From contig DASXLW010000045.1 of assembly GCA_036496025.1 (NCBI GenBank), forward strand, positions 1 to 64,000: DNA of 64,000 nucleotides, written 5' to 3'. This stretch comes from PALSA-505 sp036496025. GTDB lineage: Bacteria; Actinomycetota; Actinomycetes; Streptosporangiales; Streptosporangiaceae. The position numbers and the translations under genes are program-made. The notes under the pieces are model-generated. The model did not search any database, was not told the DNA's origin, and saw nothing but the letters and a program-made list of their open reading frames with translations. How positions within the stretch are numbered: position 1 is the first letter of the stretch; every line of letters starts with the position of its first letter. Of the stretch, positions 1-8,492 are shown piece after piece.

Positions 1-1
1 T

Positions 2-1213
2 TTACCGGGCCGTCGGCGTCCTTTCCTCGCACGCCCACGGTGAGCCGTAGTCGGTCAGCAGATCGAGGAACGGGCCGGGGGGCAGCGCCTCCGGCCCGAG
101 CACGCCGCGGCCCGACCATGCGCCCGAGTCGATGAGTTCCAGGGCCACGACCGGGTTCACCGCGGTCTGCCAGACCACGGCCTGGGATCCGTACTCGGCC
201 ATGGACCAGGCGTTGTCCACCACGTGGTACAGGTACACCTCACGCGGCGCGCCGTCGGTCCCCGTGCCCGTCACCCAGGTGCCGGCGCAGGTGAGCCCGT
301 GCATCGCATCGCCCAGCGTGGCCGGGTCGGGCAGGCAGGCGGCGACCACGTCCCGCGGCGAGACCCGCACGTCACCCGCCTGCACCGGGGCGGTGGAGTC
401 GAGCCCGAGCTTGTGCAGGGTCTGCAGCACGCCGATGAACTCGCTGCCGAGGCCGTACTTGAACGTCACCCGCCTGGCGTCCACCCAGCGCGGCACGAGC
501 AGCACCTCTTCGTGTTCTACGTTGACGCACTCGACGGGGCCGATCCCGGCCGGGAAGGTGAAGACCTCAGGTTCGCTGAACGGCTCGGTGGTGTACCAGC
601 CCCGGTCCCGCTCCCAGATCACCGGCGGGTTGAGGCACTCCTCGATCGTGGTCCAGATCGAGAAGGTGGGCGCGAAGTCGTAGCCGTCCACCACGAGATT
701 CGCGCCGTCTCGCACTCCGACCTCATCGATCTCCCGGAACAGCGTGTCCGCGGCATGCCGCGCGAACACGTCGGACAGCCCGGGTTCGACCCCCATGCCG
801 ACCAGCGCCAGCTTCCCGCTGTCCGCCCACTCCCCGGCCGCGGCGAACTGCTCGTCGCCGAGCTTGACGCCGGTCCGGCGGTACGGCTCGCCGGGGTCAG
901 GCTGTGACAGCGACATCGCCATGTCCATGTAGTGCAGGCCCGCGCGCAGCGCCGCGCGGAACAGCGGCATCACGAACCTCGGGTCGGTGGCGTTCATCAG
1001 CACGTCGCAGGAGTGCTCGGCCGCGACGGCCGCGACGGCCTGCTCGTCCCGCGCGTCCAACTGGACGCCCGAGTAGCTGCCGGAGGCCGCCGCCGCGCGC
1101 TGGGCCCGGGCCAGGTCGTAATCGGCGATGATGAGATGGGCGAAGGGGCGGCGGGCGGCGATCCTGGCGAGCGCGCTGCCCACGCCGCCCGCGCCGACGA
1201 GTAGGATGCGCAT
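2..1213 (-). CDS. saccharopine dehydrogenase-family NAD(P)-dependent oxidoreductase
   Basis: A 403-residue protein begins with a Rossmann dinucleotide-binding loop (GAGGVG, residues 7-12) followed by an acidic residue in ADYD. This is the usual N-terminus of the saccharopine dehydrogenase / carboxynorspermidine dehydrogenase superfamily. Such enzymes reduce or oxidise a C-N linkage between an amino acid and a keto acid or aldehyde, in the cytoplasm. The substrate cannot be told from the sequence. The ATG at 1213 is preferred over an upstream in-frame start at 1294. A TAGTAT -10 hexamer (1221-1226, minus strand) lies 7 nt before it, as in the other leaderless genes here, and the Rossmann motif starts at once. 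It is divergent from the permease at 1349, so a shared metabolite is possible but unproven. Confidence 0.75.
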   Translation of the reverse strand: MRILLVGAGGVGSALARIAARRPFAHLIIADYDLARAQRAAAASGSYSGVQLDARDEQAVAAVAAEHSCDVLMNATDPRFVMPLFRAALRAGLHYMDMAMSLSQPDPGEPYRRTGVKLGDEQFAAAGEWADSGKLALVGMGVEPGLSDVFARHAADTLFREIDEVGVRDGANLVVDGYDFAPTFSIWTTIEECLNPPVIWERDRGWYTTEPFSEPEVFTFPAGIGPVECVNVEHEEVLLVPRWVDARRVTFKYGLGSEFIGVLQTLHKLGLDSTAPVQAGDVRVSPRDVVAACLPDPATLGDAMHGLTCAGTWVTGTGTDGAPREVYLYHVVDNAWSMAEYGSQAVVWQTAVNPVVALELIDSGAWSGRGVLGPEALPPGPFLDLLTDYGSPWACEERTPTAR

Positions 1214-1348
1214 GTCGTGGATACTAACGCGCTTTGACACGAAATCCAGCGTTGACATCCAGTTGTTACTGCGGAATCCTTTGTACGATGCCATAATCGG
1301 TGCTAGAACCGTGGCATGGGGGAGGGCTTATCCCGGAAAGGTGCGGAC
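1214..1348. promoter_or_regulatory. divergent promoter region, dehydrogenase / permease
   Basis: The minus-strand gene has TAGTAT at 1221-1226, 7 nt before its ATG. For the permease a perfect TTGACA lies at 1252-1257. A second pair, TTGTAC (1281-1286) and TAGAAC (1304-1309), is separated by 17 bp. The stretch is visibly poorer in GC than the flanking genes. No operator palindrome stands out. Confidence 0.45.
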
Positions 1349-2920
1349 ATGGCCACCACGGAACATGTCGTCGAGCCGGTCGAGCAGCCGGTCGACAAGG
1401 GTCTGAAGTCGGGCGCCCTCGGGCTGGTCTCCACCACGATCATCGCGACCGCCTCGGTCGCGCCGGCCTACAGCATCGCCGCGACGCTGGTGTTCGTGGT
1501 GGGGGCGGTCGCGTTGCAGTCGCCCATAGTGGCCATCCTCGCGTTCGTGCCGATGCTGCTGACCTCCATCGGCTACAGCGAGCTGAACAAGGCCGACCCG
1601 GACTGCGGCACCACCTTTACCTGGGCCACGCGCGCGTTCGGCCCGAAGACCGGCTGGGCCGGCGGCTGGGGCATCGTCGCCGCCGACGTGCTGGTGATGG
1701 CGAGCCTGGCCCAGGTGGCCGGCCAGTACGGGTTCCTGCTGTTCAACGCCAAGGGCATCGGGAGCAACGCGGGCAGCGGCTGGGTGCTGCTGGTCGGCGT
1801 GCTGTGGATCGTGGTGATGACCTACATCTGCTACCGCGGCATCGAGGTCTCGGCCAACTTCCAGAAAGCGCTGCTCGGCATCGAGCTGGTGATGCTGCTC
1901 GTGCTGTCGATCACCGCGCTGGTCAAGGTGGGGAACGGGAGCGCCCCGCCCGGTCACCTCACCCCGGCCGGGTCCTGGCTCAACCCGTTCCACATCTCCA
2001 GCTTCAGCGCCTTCGCCAGCGGCATCATCCTCATGGTGTTCATCTACTGGGGCTGGGACACGGCGGTGTCGGTCAACGAAGAGACCAAGGACAAAAATAA
2101 GACGCCGGGCCGGGCCGCGATCCTGTCCACGTTCATCCTGCTGGTCACCTACACGCTGGTGATCTTCTCGATGCAGTCGTTCGCCGGCATCGGGACCACC
2201 GGCAACGGCCTGGGCAACGTCAACAACGCCGGGGACGTGCTGTCGATCCAGGGCAGCGCGGTGTTCGGCACATCAGGCTTCGGCTCATTCCTCAGCCACC
2301 TGCTGCTGCTGATGGTGCTCTCCTCCGCCGCCGCCTCCACCCAGACCACGATCCTGCCCACCGCGCGGACCACCCTGTCGATGGCGGTGTACAAGGCGAT
2401 CCCCTCCTCGTTTGCGAAGATCCACCCGCGCTACCTGACCCCGACGGTCTCCACCATCGCCATGGGCGGCATCTCGATCATCGTTTACGTGCTCATGAAC
2501 TACTCCTCGAACGGCATCGGGGTGATCGGTGACGCGGTGATCGCGATCGGCCTCTACATCGCCTTCTACTACGGCCTGACCGGCTTCGCCTGCGCCTGGT
2601 ACTACCGCAGGAACCTGACCAGCAGCGCGCGCAACCTGTGGATGCAGGGCATCCTCCCGGCGGCCGGCGGGCTGATGCTGTTCTTCCTCGGCGGCTGGAG
2701 CGTGTGGCTGGACTACGACGTGGCCACCGCGAACGACTACACGATGTGGACGGTGCCCTGGATTCACTGGCAGGTCGGCGGCGCGTTCGTGATCTTCGTC
2801 ATATCCGCGCTCGTCGGCGTGGCCGCCTTCCTCTACTGCCGGTTCAGGAACCCGGCCTTCTTCAAGAAGCAGACCCTGACCAGGTCGACACAGACCCTCG
2901 TGCCCGATCCGGACGTGTAA
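1349..2920 (+). CDS. APC-superfamily amino acid permease
   Basis: A 523-residue integral membrane protein with about twelve hydrophobic segments. It opens with a polar tail and then the APC signature region (GALGLVSTTIIATASVAPAY), with a glycine-rich helix 1 and conserved Pro/Tyr. It would import an amino acid or amine by proton symport or exchange across the cytoplasmic membrane. The substrate is not deducible. The ATG at 1349 has GGAAAGG about 9 nt upstream and is preferred to an ATG at 1316. Length and topology match the roughly 500-residue actinobacterial APC permeases. It is transcribed away from the saccharopine dehydrogenase-like gene, so the two may handle the same lysine- or polyamine-related compound; that is inference. 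Confidence 0.8.
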   Translation: MATTEHVVEPVEQPVDKGLKSGALGLVSTTIIATASVAPAYSIAATLVFVVGAVALQSPIVAILAFVPMLLTSIGYSELNKADPDCGTTFTWATRAFGPKTGWAGGWGIVAADVLVMASLAQVAGQYGFLLFNAKGIGSNAGSGWVLLVGVLWIVVMTYICYRGIEVSANFQKALLGIELVMLLVLSITALVKVGNGSAPPGHLTPAGSWLNPFHISSFSAFASGIILMVFIYWGWDTAVSVNEETKDKNKTPGRAAILSTFILLVTYTLVIFSMQSFAGIGTTGNGLGNVNNAGDVLSIQGSAVFGTSGFGSFLSHLLLLMVLSSAAASTQTTILPTARTTLSMAVYKAIPSSFAKIHPRYLTPTVSTIAMGGISIIVYVLMNYSSNGIGVIGDAVIAIGLYIAFYYGLTGFACAWYYRRNLTSSARNLWMQGILPAAGGLMLFFLGGWSVWLDYDVATANDYTMWTVPWIHWQVGGAFVIFVISALVGVAAFLYCRFRNPAFFKKQTLTRSTQTLVPDPDV

Positions 2921-3001
2921 CGCGGGCGTGGCCGCGCGGATGCCCGCCCGGACCTGCGCGGCTGCCCCCGGGCGTCGGTGCCAGCGCTTACGCTTGGGCA
3001 C

Positions 3002-5242
3002 GTGACGGTCACGGCGACGGATTCCCTACTCGAAGGACTGAACCCGCAGCAGCGCGCGGCGGTGATGCACGAGGGCGGCCCGCTGCTGATCGTGGCGGGC
3101 GCGGGCTCGGGCAAGACGCGCGTGCTCACGCACCGGATCGCCTACTTGCTCGCCGAGCGGCACGTCGCGCCGTCGGAGATCATCGCGATCACGTTCACGA
3201 ACAAGGCGGCGGGCGAGATGGCGTCCCGGGTGGCCGCGCTGACCGGACCCCGGGCGCGGGCCATGTGGGTGATGACGTTCCACTCGGCCTGCGTGCGGAT
3301 CCTGCGCCGGGAGGCGAAGCGGCTCGGCTTCCCGGCCGCGTTCTCCATCTACGACCAGGCCGACTCGCAGCGGCTGATGACGCTGGTCTCCCGCGAGCTG
3401 GATCTTGACCCCAAGTATCACCCGCCCAAGGCGCTGCTGGCCCAGGTGTCCAGGCTCAAGAACGAACTCGTCGACTACGAGAGCTTCGCATCCGCCGCGG
3501 ACGGCTACCGGGGCAAGGCGCTGGCCGAGGCGTACTCGGAGTACCAGCGCAGGCTGACCGCGTCCGGGGCGATGGACTTCGATGACCTGATCATGACGAC
3601 GGTCAGCCTGCTGCAGGTCTTCCCCGAGGTCGCCGAGGAGTACCGGCGCAGGTTCCGGCACGTGCTCGTGGACGAGTACCAGGACACCAACCACGCCCAG
3701 TACATCCTGGTCAGGGAGCTGGTCGGCGGCTCGGACCCGGACATGGCCGGGGAGGAAGACCCGGACGGGCTGCCGCCGGCCGAGCTCTGCGTGGTGGGTG
3801 ACGCCGACCAGTCCATCTACGCCTTCCGCGGCGCCACGATCCGCAACATCACCGAGTTCGAGCGGGACTTCCCCGACGCCCGCGTGATCCTGCTCGAGCA
3901 GAACTACCGCTCCACGCAGAACATCCTGGCCGCGGCCAACGCCGTCGTGGCGCGCAATCCCAGCCGCCAGCCCAAGAACCTCTGGTCCGACCAGGGCGAC
4001 GGGCCGCCGCTGGTCGGGTATGTCGCCGACACCGAGCACGATGAGGCCGCGTTCGTGGCCGACGAGGTGGACCGGCTCGACCAGGACGGCGATGCCTCGC
4101 CCGGTCAGGTGGCGGTCTTCTACCGGACCAACGCCCAGTCCCGGGTGTTCGAGGAGATCTTCATCCGGGTCGGGCTGCCCTACCGGGTGGTCGGCGGCGT
4201 GCGGTTCTATGAGCGGCGCGAGGTGCGCGATCTGCTCGGCTACCTGAAGCTGGTCGCGAACCCGGGGGACGAGCTGTCGCTGCGGCGGATCCTGAACGTG
4301 CCCAAGCGGGGGATCGGCGACCGGGCGCTGGAAAGCGTTGAACGGCACGCGCAGCGGCTGCGGATCTCGCTGCCGGCCGCGATCGAGCGGGTCGCGGAGG
4401 TGCCCGACCTGGCTAGCCGCTCGGCCAGGGCGATCGCCGAGTTCAACGCGCTGATCGCCGGGTTTCGCGAGCTGGCGGCGGCCGGCCCGATCGCCGCGCT
4501 GGCCGAGGCCGTGCTGGACCGGACCGGGTACGCCGCGGAGCTGAGGGCATCCGACGACCTGCAGGACGAGAGCCGGGCCGAGAACATCGAAGAGCTCGTG
4601 TCCGTGGCCAGGGAGTTCGACGTGGCGAACCCGGAGGGCACGCTGGAGGAGTTTCTCGAGCAGGTCTCCCTGGTGGCCGACGCCGACGAGATCCCCGAGG
4701 GCGAGGATCACGGCGGGCTGGTCACGCTGATGACCCTGCACACCGCTAAGGGCCTGGAGTTCCCGGTCGTGTTCCTCACCGGCCTGGAGGAGAACGTGTT
4801 CCCGCACCAGCGCTCGGTATCCGACGAGAAGGAGCTTGAGGAGGAGCGCCGGCTCGCTTACGTCGGGATCACCCGGGCCGAGCGGCGGCTGTACTTGACC
4901 CGCTCGGTGTCACGGAGCTGGTGGGGCCGGCCGGAATTTCACAAGGCCTCGCGGTTCCTCGGCGAGATACCGGGGCGGCTCATCGAATGGCGGCGGGATG
5001 AGACCGCGGCCGTGCCGCCGGTCTCGCAGCGCGTGGCCCAGCGGCCCGGGGTCAGCTCGCCCGGCAACCGGCCGGTGCCCGCGCTCTCGCCCGGCGACCG
5101 GGTCACGCACGACAAGTTCGGGCTGGGCACGGTCATGACGGTGGAAGGCGTCGACGACCGCGCCGAGGCGAAGATCGACTTTGGCGGGGAGTACGGCGTC
5201 AAGCACCTCGTGCTGCGCTACGCCCCCCTGGAGAAGCTCTAG
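3002..5242 (+). CDS. pcrA: ATP-dependent DNA helicase PcrA/UvrD
   Basis: A 746-residue superfamily 1A 3'-5' helicase acting in DNA repair and replication-fork maintenance. It has the Q-motif LNPQQRAAV, Walker A GAGSGKT (residues 33-39), motif II DEYQDT (about 224-229), motif III GDADQSIYAFRGA, motif IV QNYRST, motif V TLHTAKGLEF and motif VI YVGITRAERRLYLT. A small C-terminal beta-rich module (GDRVTHDKFGLGTV) is typical of PcrA and binds RNA polymerase in studied homologues. The GTG at 3002 is chosen because TACGCT (2989-2994) lies 7 nt upstream, giving a leaderless mRNA. An earlier GTG at 2978 has no such support. Its TAG stop lies in the left end of the first inverted-repeat element. Placement upstream of icmB and sucCD matches Streptomyces. 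Confidence 0.95.
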   Translation: MTVTATDSLLEGLNPQQRAAVMHEGGPLLIVAGAGSGKTRVLTHRIAYLLAERHVAPSEIIAITFTNKAAGEMASRVAALTGPRARAMWVMTFHSACVRILRREAKRLGFPAAFSIYDQADSQRLMTLVSRELDLDPKYHPPKALLAQVSRLKNELVDYESFASAADGYRGKALAEAYSEYQRRLTASGAMDFDDLIMTTVSLLQVFPEVAEEYRRRFRHVLVDEYQDTNHAQYILVRELVGGSDPDMAGEEDPDGLPPAELCVVGDADQSIYAFRGATIRNITEFERDFPDARVILLEQNYRSTQNILAAANAVVARNPSRQPKNLWSDQGDGPPLVGYVADTEHDEAAFVADEVDRLDQDGDASPGQVAVFYRTNAQSRVFEEIFIRVGLPYRVVGGVRFYERREVRDLLGYLKLVANPGDELSLRRILNVPKRGIGDRALESVERHAQRLRISLPAAIERVAEVPDLASRSARAIAEFNALIAGFRELAAAGPIAALAEAVLDRTGYAAELRASDDLQDESRAENIEELVSVAREFDVANPEGTLEEFLEQVSLVADADEIPEGEDHGGLVTLMTLHTAKGLEFPVVFLTGLEENVFPHQRSVSDEKELEEERRLAYVGITRAERRLYLTRSVSRSWWGRPEFHKASRFLGEIPGRLIEWRRDETAAVPPVSQRVAQRPGVSSPGNRPVPALSPGDRVTHDKFGLGTVMTVEGVDDRAEAKIDFGGEYGVKHLVLRYAPLEKL

Positions 5243-5348
5243 CGTCCATTCAGAACCGGTCGTGAGTGCGGGCCCCGCAGGCTCAGGCCTCGAGCGATCG
5301 GGCCAGGTCGTGACCACGGTCACCTGGGGAGATAATTGTGAATGACGC
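5242..5348. repeat. inverted-repeat element, copy 1 (overlaps pcrA stop)
   Basis: The right end is TTGTGAATGACGC (5336-5348). The left end GCGTCCATTCAGAA (5242-5255) is its degenerate reverse complement. Inside are GTGACC and GGTCAC as a near-palindrome two bases apart. The unit is followed by GCGGTCTTTGAATC, which recurs after copy 2. The left end begins within the pcrA TAG stop codon. No reading frame is evident, so a hairpin-rich miniature repeat (MITE or REP-like) is the best description. Confidence 0.7.
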
Positions 5349-5366
5349 GGTCTTTGAATCGCCCTA

Positions 5367-5470
5367 GCGTCATTCACAACCGGCTCGCGAGTGCGGGCCC
5401 GCAGGGTCTGCGGGAGCGATCGGGCCAGGTCATGACCACGGTCACCTGGGGAGATAATTGTGAATGACGC
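5367..5470. repeat. inverted-repeat element, copy 2
   Basis: This copy has perfect 13-bp terminal inverted repeats: GCGTCATTCACAA (5367-5379) and TTGTGAATGACGC (5458-5470). It also contains a perfect internal stem, CCCGCAG/CTGCGGG, and the same GGTCA-rich near-palindrome as copy 1. Period to copy 1 is 125 bp (both preceded by CTAGCGTC), so the two are a tandem duplication. Together they fill most of the 321-bp gap between pcrA and icmB; only about 90 bp remain for an icmB promoter. Confidence 0.75.
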
Positions 5471-5563
5471 GATCTTTGGATCACACAGTACCCGCGGTGC
5501 CGTTACGCTGCCGGTCGACGAGGGTTGACGGGCTGGCGAGCGGCAGCGGGCCGGGAGGGAGCC

Positions 5564-6016
5564 ATGGGCAGCATCCGCGTGGTTATCGCCAAGGCCGGGC
5601 TGGACGGCCACGACCGCGGCGCGAAGGTGGTCGCCAGGGCCCTGCGTGATGGCGGGGTCGAGGTCATCTACACCGGGCTGCACCAGACGCCGGAGCAGAT
5701 CGTGGCGGCGGCGATACAGGAGGATGCCGCCGCGATCGGGCTGTCGATCCTGTCCGGTGCGCACATGACGCTGTTCGCCCGGGTGCTCGAGCTGCTGGCC
5801 GAGCGCGACGCGTCCGACATCACCGTGTTCGGCGGCGGCATCATCCCGGAGGCCGACATCGGCGAGCTCGAGCGGATGGGCGTCGCGAAGATCTTCACGC
5901 CCGGCGCGTCCACCCAGCAGATCGTGGAGTGGGTGAACTCCGAGTTCGGCGCCGCGGCTGGCGCCGCCGAGGATCACCGCGCACCCGCGGACGGCGCCGC
6001 GGGCGGCCACGGTTAG
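5564..6016 (+). CDS. icmB: isobutyryl-CoA mutase small (cobalamin-binding) subunit
   Basis: A 150-residue stand-alone B12-binding domain. It has the base-off cobalamin signature DGHDRG (residues 14-19; His16 would ligate cobalt), followed by SILSGAH and a GGG loop. It would carry adenosylcobalamin for an acyl-CoA mutase large subunit. The only such subunit in the window, at 53937, lacks this domain and has isobutyryl-CoA mutase residues, so these are probably IcmB and IcmA. ATG 5564 follows GGGAGGGAGCC, a good ribosome site; an in-frame start 39 nt earlier lacks one. The C-terminus is Ala/Glu-rich. It sits upstream of sucCD. A methylmalonyl-CoA mutase small domain is the alternative. Confidence 0.8.
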   Translation: MGSIRVVIAKAGLDGHDRGAKVVARALRDGGVEVIYTGLHQTPEQIVAAAIQEDAAAIGLSILSGAHMTLFARVLELLAERDASDITVFGGGIIPEADIGELERMGVAKIFTPGASTQQIVEWVNSEFGAAAGAAEDHRAPADGAAGGHG

Positions 6017-6191
6017 CGGCGGTGGTTGCGCGACCAAGGGCTGGGCAGGGGGTCGCTCGCCGCCGCGGCGAGGAGCCCGGAACACGCCTCAGTGCTTCCA
6101 GGCAGGTGCACTAGGCTGCCAGCGAGCCGGGAACTGATCCCGGCCAGCCGAGCCCGGTGAACGACGCGCGGAAAATGAGGGGCGAAGCCGA
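6017..6191 (+). promoter_or_regulatory. sucC leader and promoter region
   Basis: TAGGCT at 6113-6118 resembles the -10 hexamers used elsewhere in this window, and would give a leader of about 70 nt ahead of the sucC GTG. A purine-rich GAGGGG about 10 nt before the GTG can serve as the ribosome site. No riboswitch fold was recognised. Confidence 0.35.
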
Positions 6192-7385
6192 GTGGACCTA
6201 TTCGAGTTCCAGGCGAAGGAGCTGTTCGCTAAGTACGGCGTGCCGGTCAACCCGGGCCGGGTCGCCCGCGATGCGGCCGGCGCCCGTGAGATCGCGGCTG
6301 AGTTCGCCGCGGCGGGCACGCCTCAGGTCGTGGTCAAGGCGCAGGTGAAGACCGGCGGCCGGGGTAAGGCCGGCGGGGTCAAGCTGGCCAACGGGCCGGG
6401 CGAGGCGCAGGCCGCGGCGGAGCGGATACTCGGCCTCGACATCAAGGGCCACATCGTGCACCGGGTCCTGGTGACCGAGGCCAGCGACATCGCGGCTGAG
6501 TACTACCTGTCGTTCCTGCTGGACCGGTCGGAGCGCACCTACCTCGCCATCTGCTCGGTGGAGGGTGGCGTGGAGATCGAGGAGGTCGCGCACAGCAACC
6601 CGGACGCCATAGCCAGGATCCCCATCGACCCGCTGACCGGGGTGGACGCGGCCAAGGCGGCGGAGATCGTGCGCGCGGGCCAGCTGCCCGCCGCGGCGGC
6701 CGAGGGTGCGGCCGGCCTCGCGGAACGGCTGTGGGCCGTGTTCACCGGCGAGGATGCCACCCTGGTCGAGGTGAATCCGCTGGCTCTCACCCCCGACGGC
6801 CGGGTGCTCGCCCTGGACGGGAAGGTGACGCTGGACGACAACGCCGCGTACCGGCACGATTGGGCCGGCTTCGCCGATACCGAGGGAGCCGATCCGATCG
6901 AGGCGCGGGCCAGGGCCCGGCACCTCAACTACGTCAAGGTCGACGGCGAGGTCGGCATCATCGGCAACGGCGCGGGGCTGGTCATGTCCACTCTGGACGT
7001 GGTGGCCTATGCCGGCGAGCAGTTCGGCGGCATGCGGCCGGCCAACTTCCTCGACATCGGCGGCGGGGCCTCGGCCGAGGTGATGGCGGACGGCCTGGAG
7101 ATCGTACTGTCCGACCCGTCGGTGCGCAGCGTGCTCGTCAACGTGTTCGGCGGCATCACCTCCTGCGACGAGGTGGCCAGGGGCATCGTGTCCGCGCTCG
7201 GCATGCTGGCCGGGCGCGGCGAGCCGGTGCGGCTCCCGATCGTCGTGCGGCTGGACGGGAACAACGCGGCCGAGGGGCGGCGCATCCTGGACGAGGCCGG
7301 GATAGCCGTGATCGAGCAGGTCGCGACCATGGACGACGCTGCGCGACGAGCCGCCGAGCTGGCCGCGGCCGGGACGGGAGCGTGA
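6192..7385 (+). CDS. sucC: succinyl-CoA synthetase beta subunit
   Basis: A 397-residue ATP-grasp subunit of the TCA-cycle enzyme that interconverts succinyl-CoA plus ADP/GDP and Pi with succinate plus NTP. The N-terminus (DLFEFQAKELFAKYGVPV) and the hallmark NGAGLVMSTLDVV ... FLDIGGGAS block are intact, and the length equals the family norm (about 388-400). The start is GTG 6192, where family homology begins. One nucleotide separates its stop from sucD, so the two are co-transcribed. Succinyl-CoA links it to the B12-dependent acyl-CoA pathway genes in the window, although IcmB next door belongs to a butyryl-CoA mutase. Confidence 0.95.
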   Translation: MDLFEFQAKELFAKYGVPVNPGRVARDAAGAREIAAEFAAAGTPQVVVKAQVKTGGRGKAGGVKLANGPGEAQAAAERILGLDIKGHIVHRVLVTEASDIAAEYYLSFLLDRSERTYLAICSVEGGVEIEEVAHSNPDAIARIPIDPLTGVDAAKAAEIVRAGQLPAAAAEGAAGLAERLWAVFTGEDATLVEVNPLALTPDGRVLALDGKVTLDDNAAYRHDWAGFADTEGADPIEARARARHLNYVKVDGEVGIIGNGAGLVMSTLDVVAYAGEQFGGMRPANFLDIGGGASAEVMADGLEIVLSDPSVRSVLVNVFGGITSCDEVARGIVSALGMLAGRGEPVRLPIVVRLDGNNAAEGRRILDEAGIAVIEQVATMDDAARRAAELAAAGTGA

Positions 7386-7386
7386 G

Positions 7387-8274
7387 ATGACCATCTTCCT
7401 GAACACCGACAGCCGGATCCTGATCCAGGGCATCACCGGCTCCGAGGGCCGCAAGCACGGCCGGCGGATGCTGCAGGCCGGTACCGCGGTCGTCGGCGGC
7501 ACCAACCCGCGCAAAGCCGGCCAGACCGTCGACCTGGGCGTGGCCGAGGTCCCGGTCTTCGGAACGGTGGCGGAGACCATCTCGGCGACCGGCGCCGACG
7601 TGTCGGTGGTATTCGTTCCGGCCGCGGGCACCAAGGCCGCGGTGATCGAGGCGATCGACGCGGGCATCCCGCTGGTCATCGTGATCACCGAGGGCGTGCC
7701 CGTGCACGACACGGCCGAGTTCTGGGCGTACGCCTGCGCCGCCGGGAACGCCACCCGGATCATCGGTCCGAACTGCCCGGGCGTGGCCTCGCCCGGCAAG
7801 TCCAACGCCGGCATCATCCCGGCCGACATCACCAGCGAGGGCCGGATCGGGCTGGTGTCCAAGTCGGGCACGCTGACCTATCAGATGATGTACGAGCTGC
7901 GCGACATCGGTTTTTCCACCGCGGTCGGGATCGGCGGGGACCCGGTGATCGGCAGCACGCACATCGACTGCCTGGAGGCCTTCCAGAACGACGACGAGAC
8001 GGACGCGGTCGTCATGATCGGCGAGATCGGCGGGGACGCGGAGGAGCGCGCGGCCGCCTTCATCGAGCGCCGGGTCAGCAAGCCGGTGGTGGCCTACGTG
8101 GCGGGGTTCACCGCTCCGGAGGGCAAGACCATGGGTCACGCCGGCGCGATCGTGTCCGGCTCCTCCGGCACCGCCCAGGCGAAGAAGGAGGCCCTGGAGA
8201 AGGCCGGCGTCAGGGTGGGCCGGACGCCCAGCGAGACCGCCCGCCTGGTCCGCGAGGTCATGCGCAGCCGCTGA
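7387..8274 (+). CDS. sucD: succinyl-CoA synthetase alpha subunit
   Basis: A 295-residue CoA-binding subunit that carries the phosphohistidine intermediate. The N-terminal Rossmann-like CoA site (ILIQGITGSEG) and the catalytic His251 in GHAGAIVSGSSGTA are present. The ATG lies one base after the sucC TGA, so translation is probably coupled. The length is normal for the family. Downstream is a 218-bp gap with a pair of overlapping hairpins before the PerM-like gene. Confidence 0.95.
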   Translation: MTIFLNTDSRILIQGITGSEGRKHGRRMLQAGTAVVGGTNPRKAGQTVDLGVAEVPVFGTVAETISATGADVSVVFVPAAGTKAAVIEAIDAGIPLVIVITEGVPVHDTAEFWAYACAAGNATRIIGPNCPGVASPGKSNAGIIPADITSEGRIGLVSKSGTLTYQMMYELRDIGFSTAVGIGGDPVIGSTHIDCLEAFQNDDETDAVVMIGEIGGDAEERAAAFIERRVSKPVVAYVAGFTAPEGKTMGHAGAIVSGSSGTAQAKKEALEKAGVRVGRTPSETARLVREVMRSR

Positions 8275-8342
8275 GCAGCGCCGGAGGACGGCTCGCGGTC
8301 ACGGCATCGGCACGTAGCCGGGCACACTGTCGAGGCTGGGCA

Positions 8343-8394
8343 TGCTCCCCGGCCCAGGGGAGCATTAGGGGCGCTATCACACGCCTAATGCTCC
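8343..8394. terminator. two mutually exclusive hairpins after sucD
   Basis: Hairpin A pairs TGCTCCCC (8343-8350) with GGGGAGCA (8357-8364). Hairpin B pairs GGAGCATTAGG (8359-8369) with CCTAATGCTCC (8384-8394), 11 perfect pairs. They share 8359-8364 and cannot form together. Neither is followed by a T-run. They may terminate sucCD transcription or regulate read-through into the gene at 8493. Confidence 0.5.
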
Positions 8395-8492
8395 GCGTTG
8401 ACGGCGCGGCTGCCTGCGCGTGCGCCGCGCCCGCCGCTCCGTGCGGCGCGCCTACCCGCCGGCGGGGCGGCCGGGGGCAAGGATGGTGCTTT

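Noticed and set aside
3026..4807. 593-codon open frame on the minus strand
   Set aside because: It lies wholly antisense to pcrA and has the Arg/Pro/Gly/His-rich composition of a shadow frame; pcrA is intact with all helicase motifs.
7156..8139. 327-codon minus-strand frame across sucD
   Set aside because: Shadow of sucD, which is complete.
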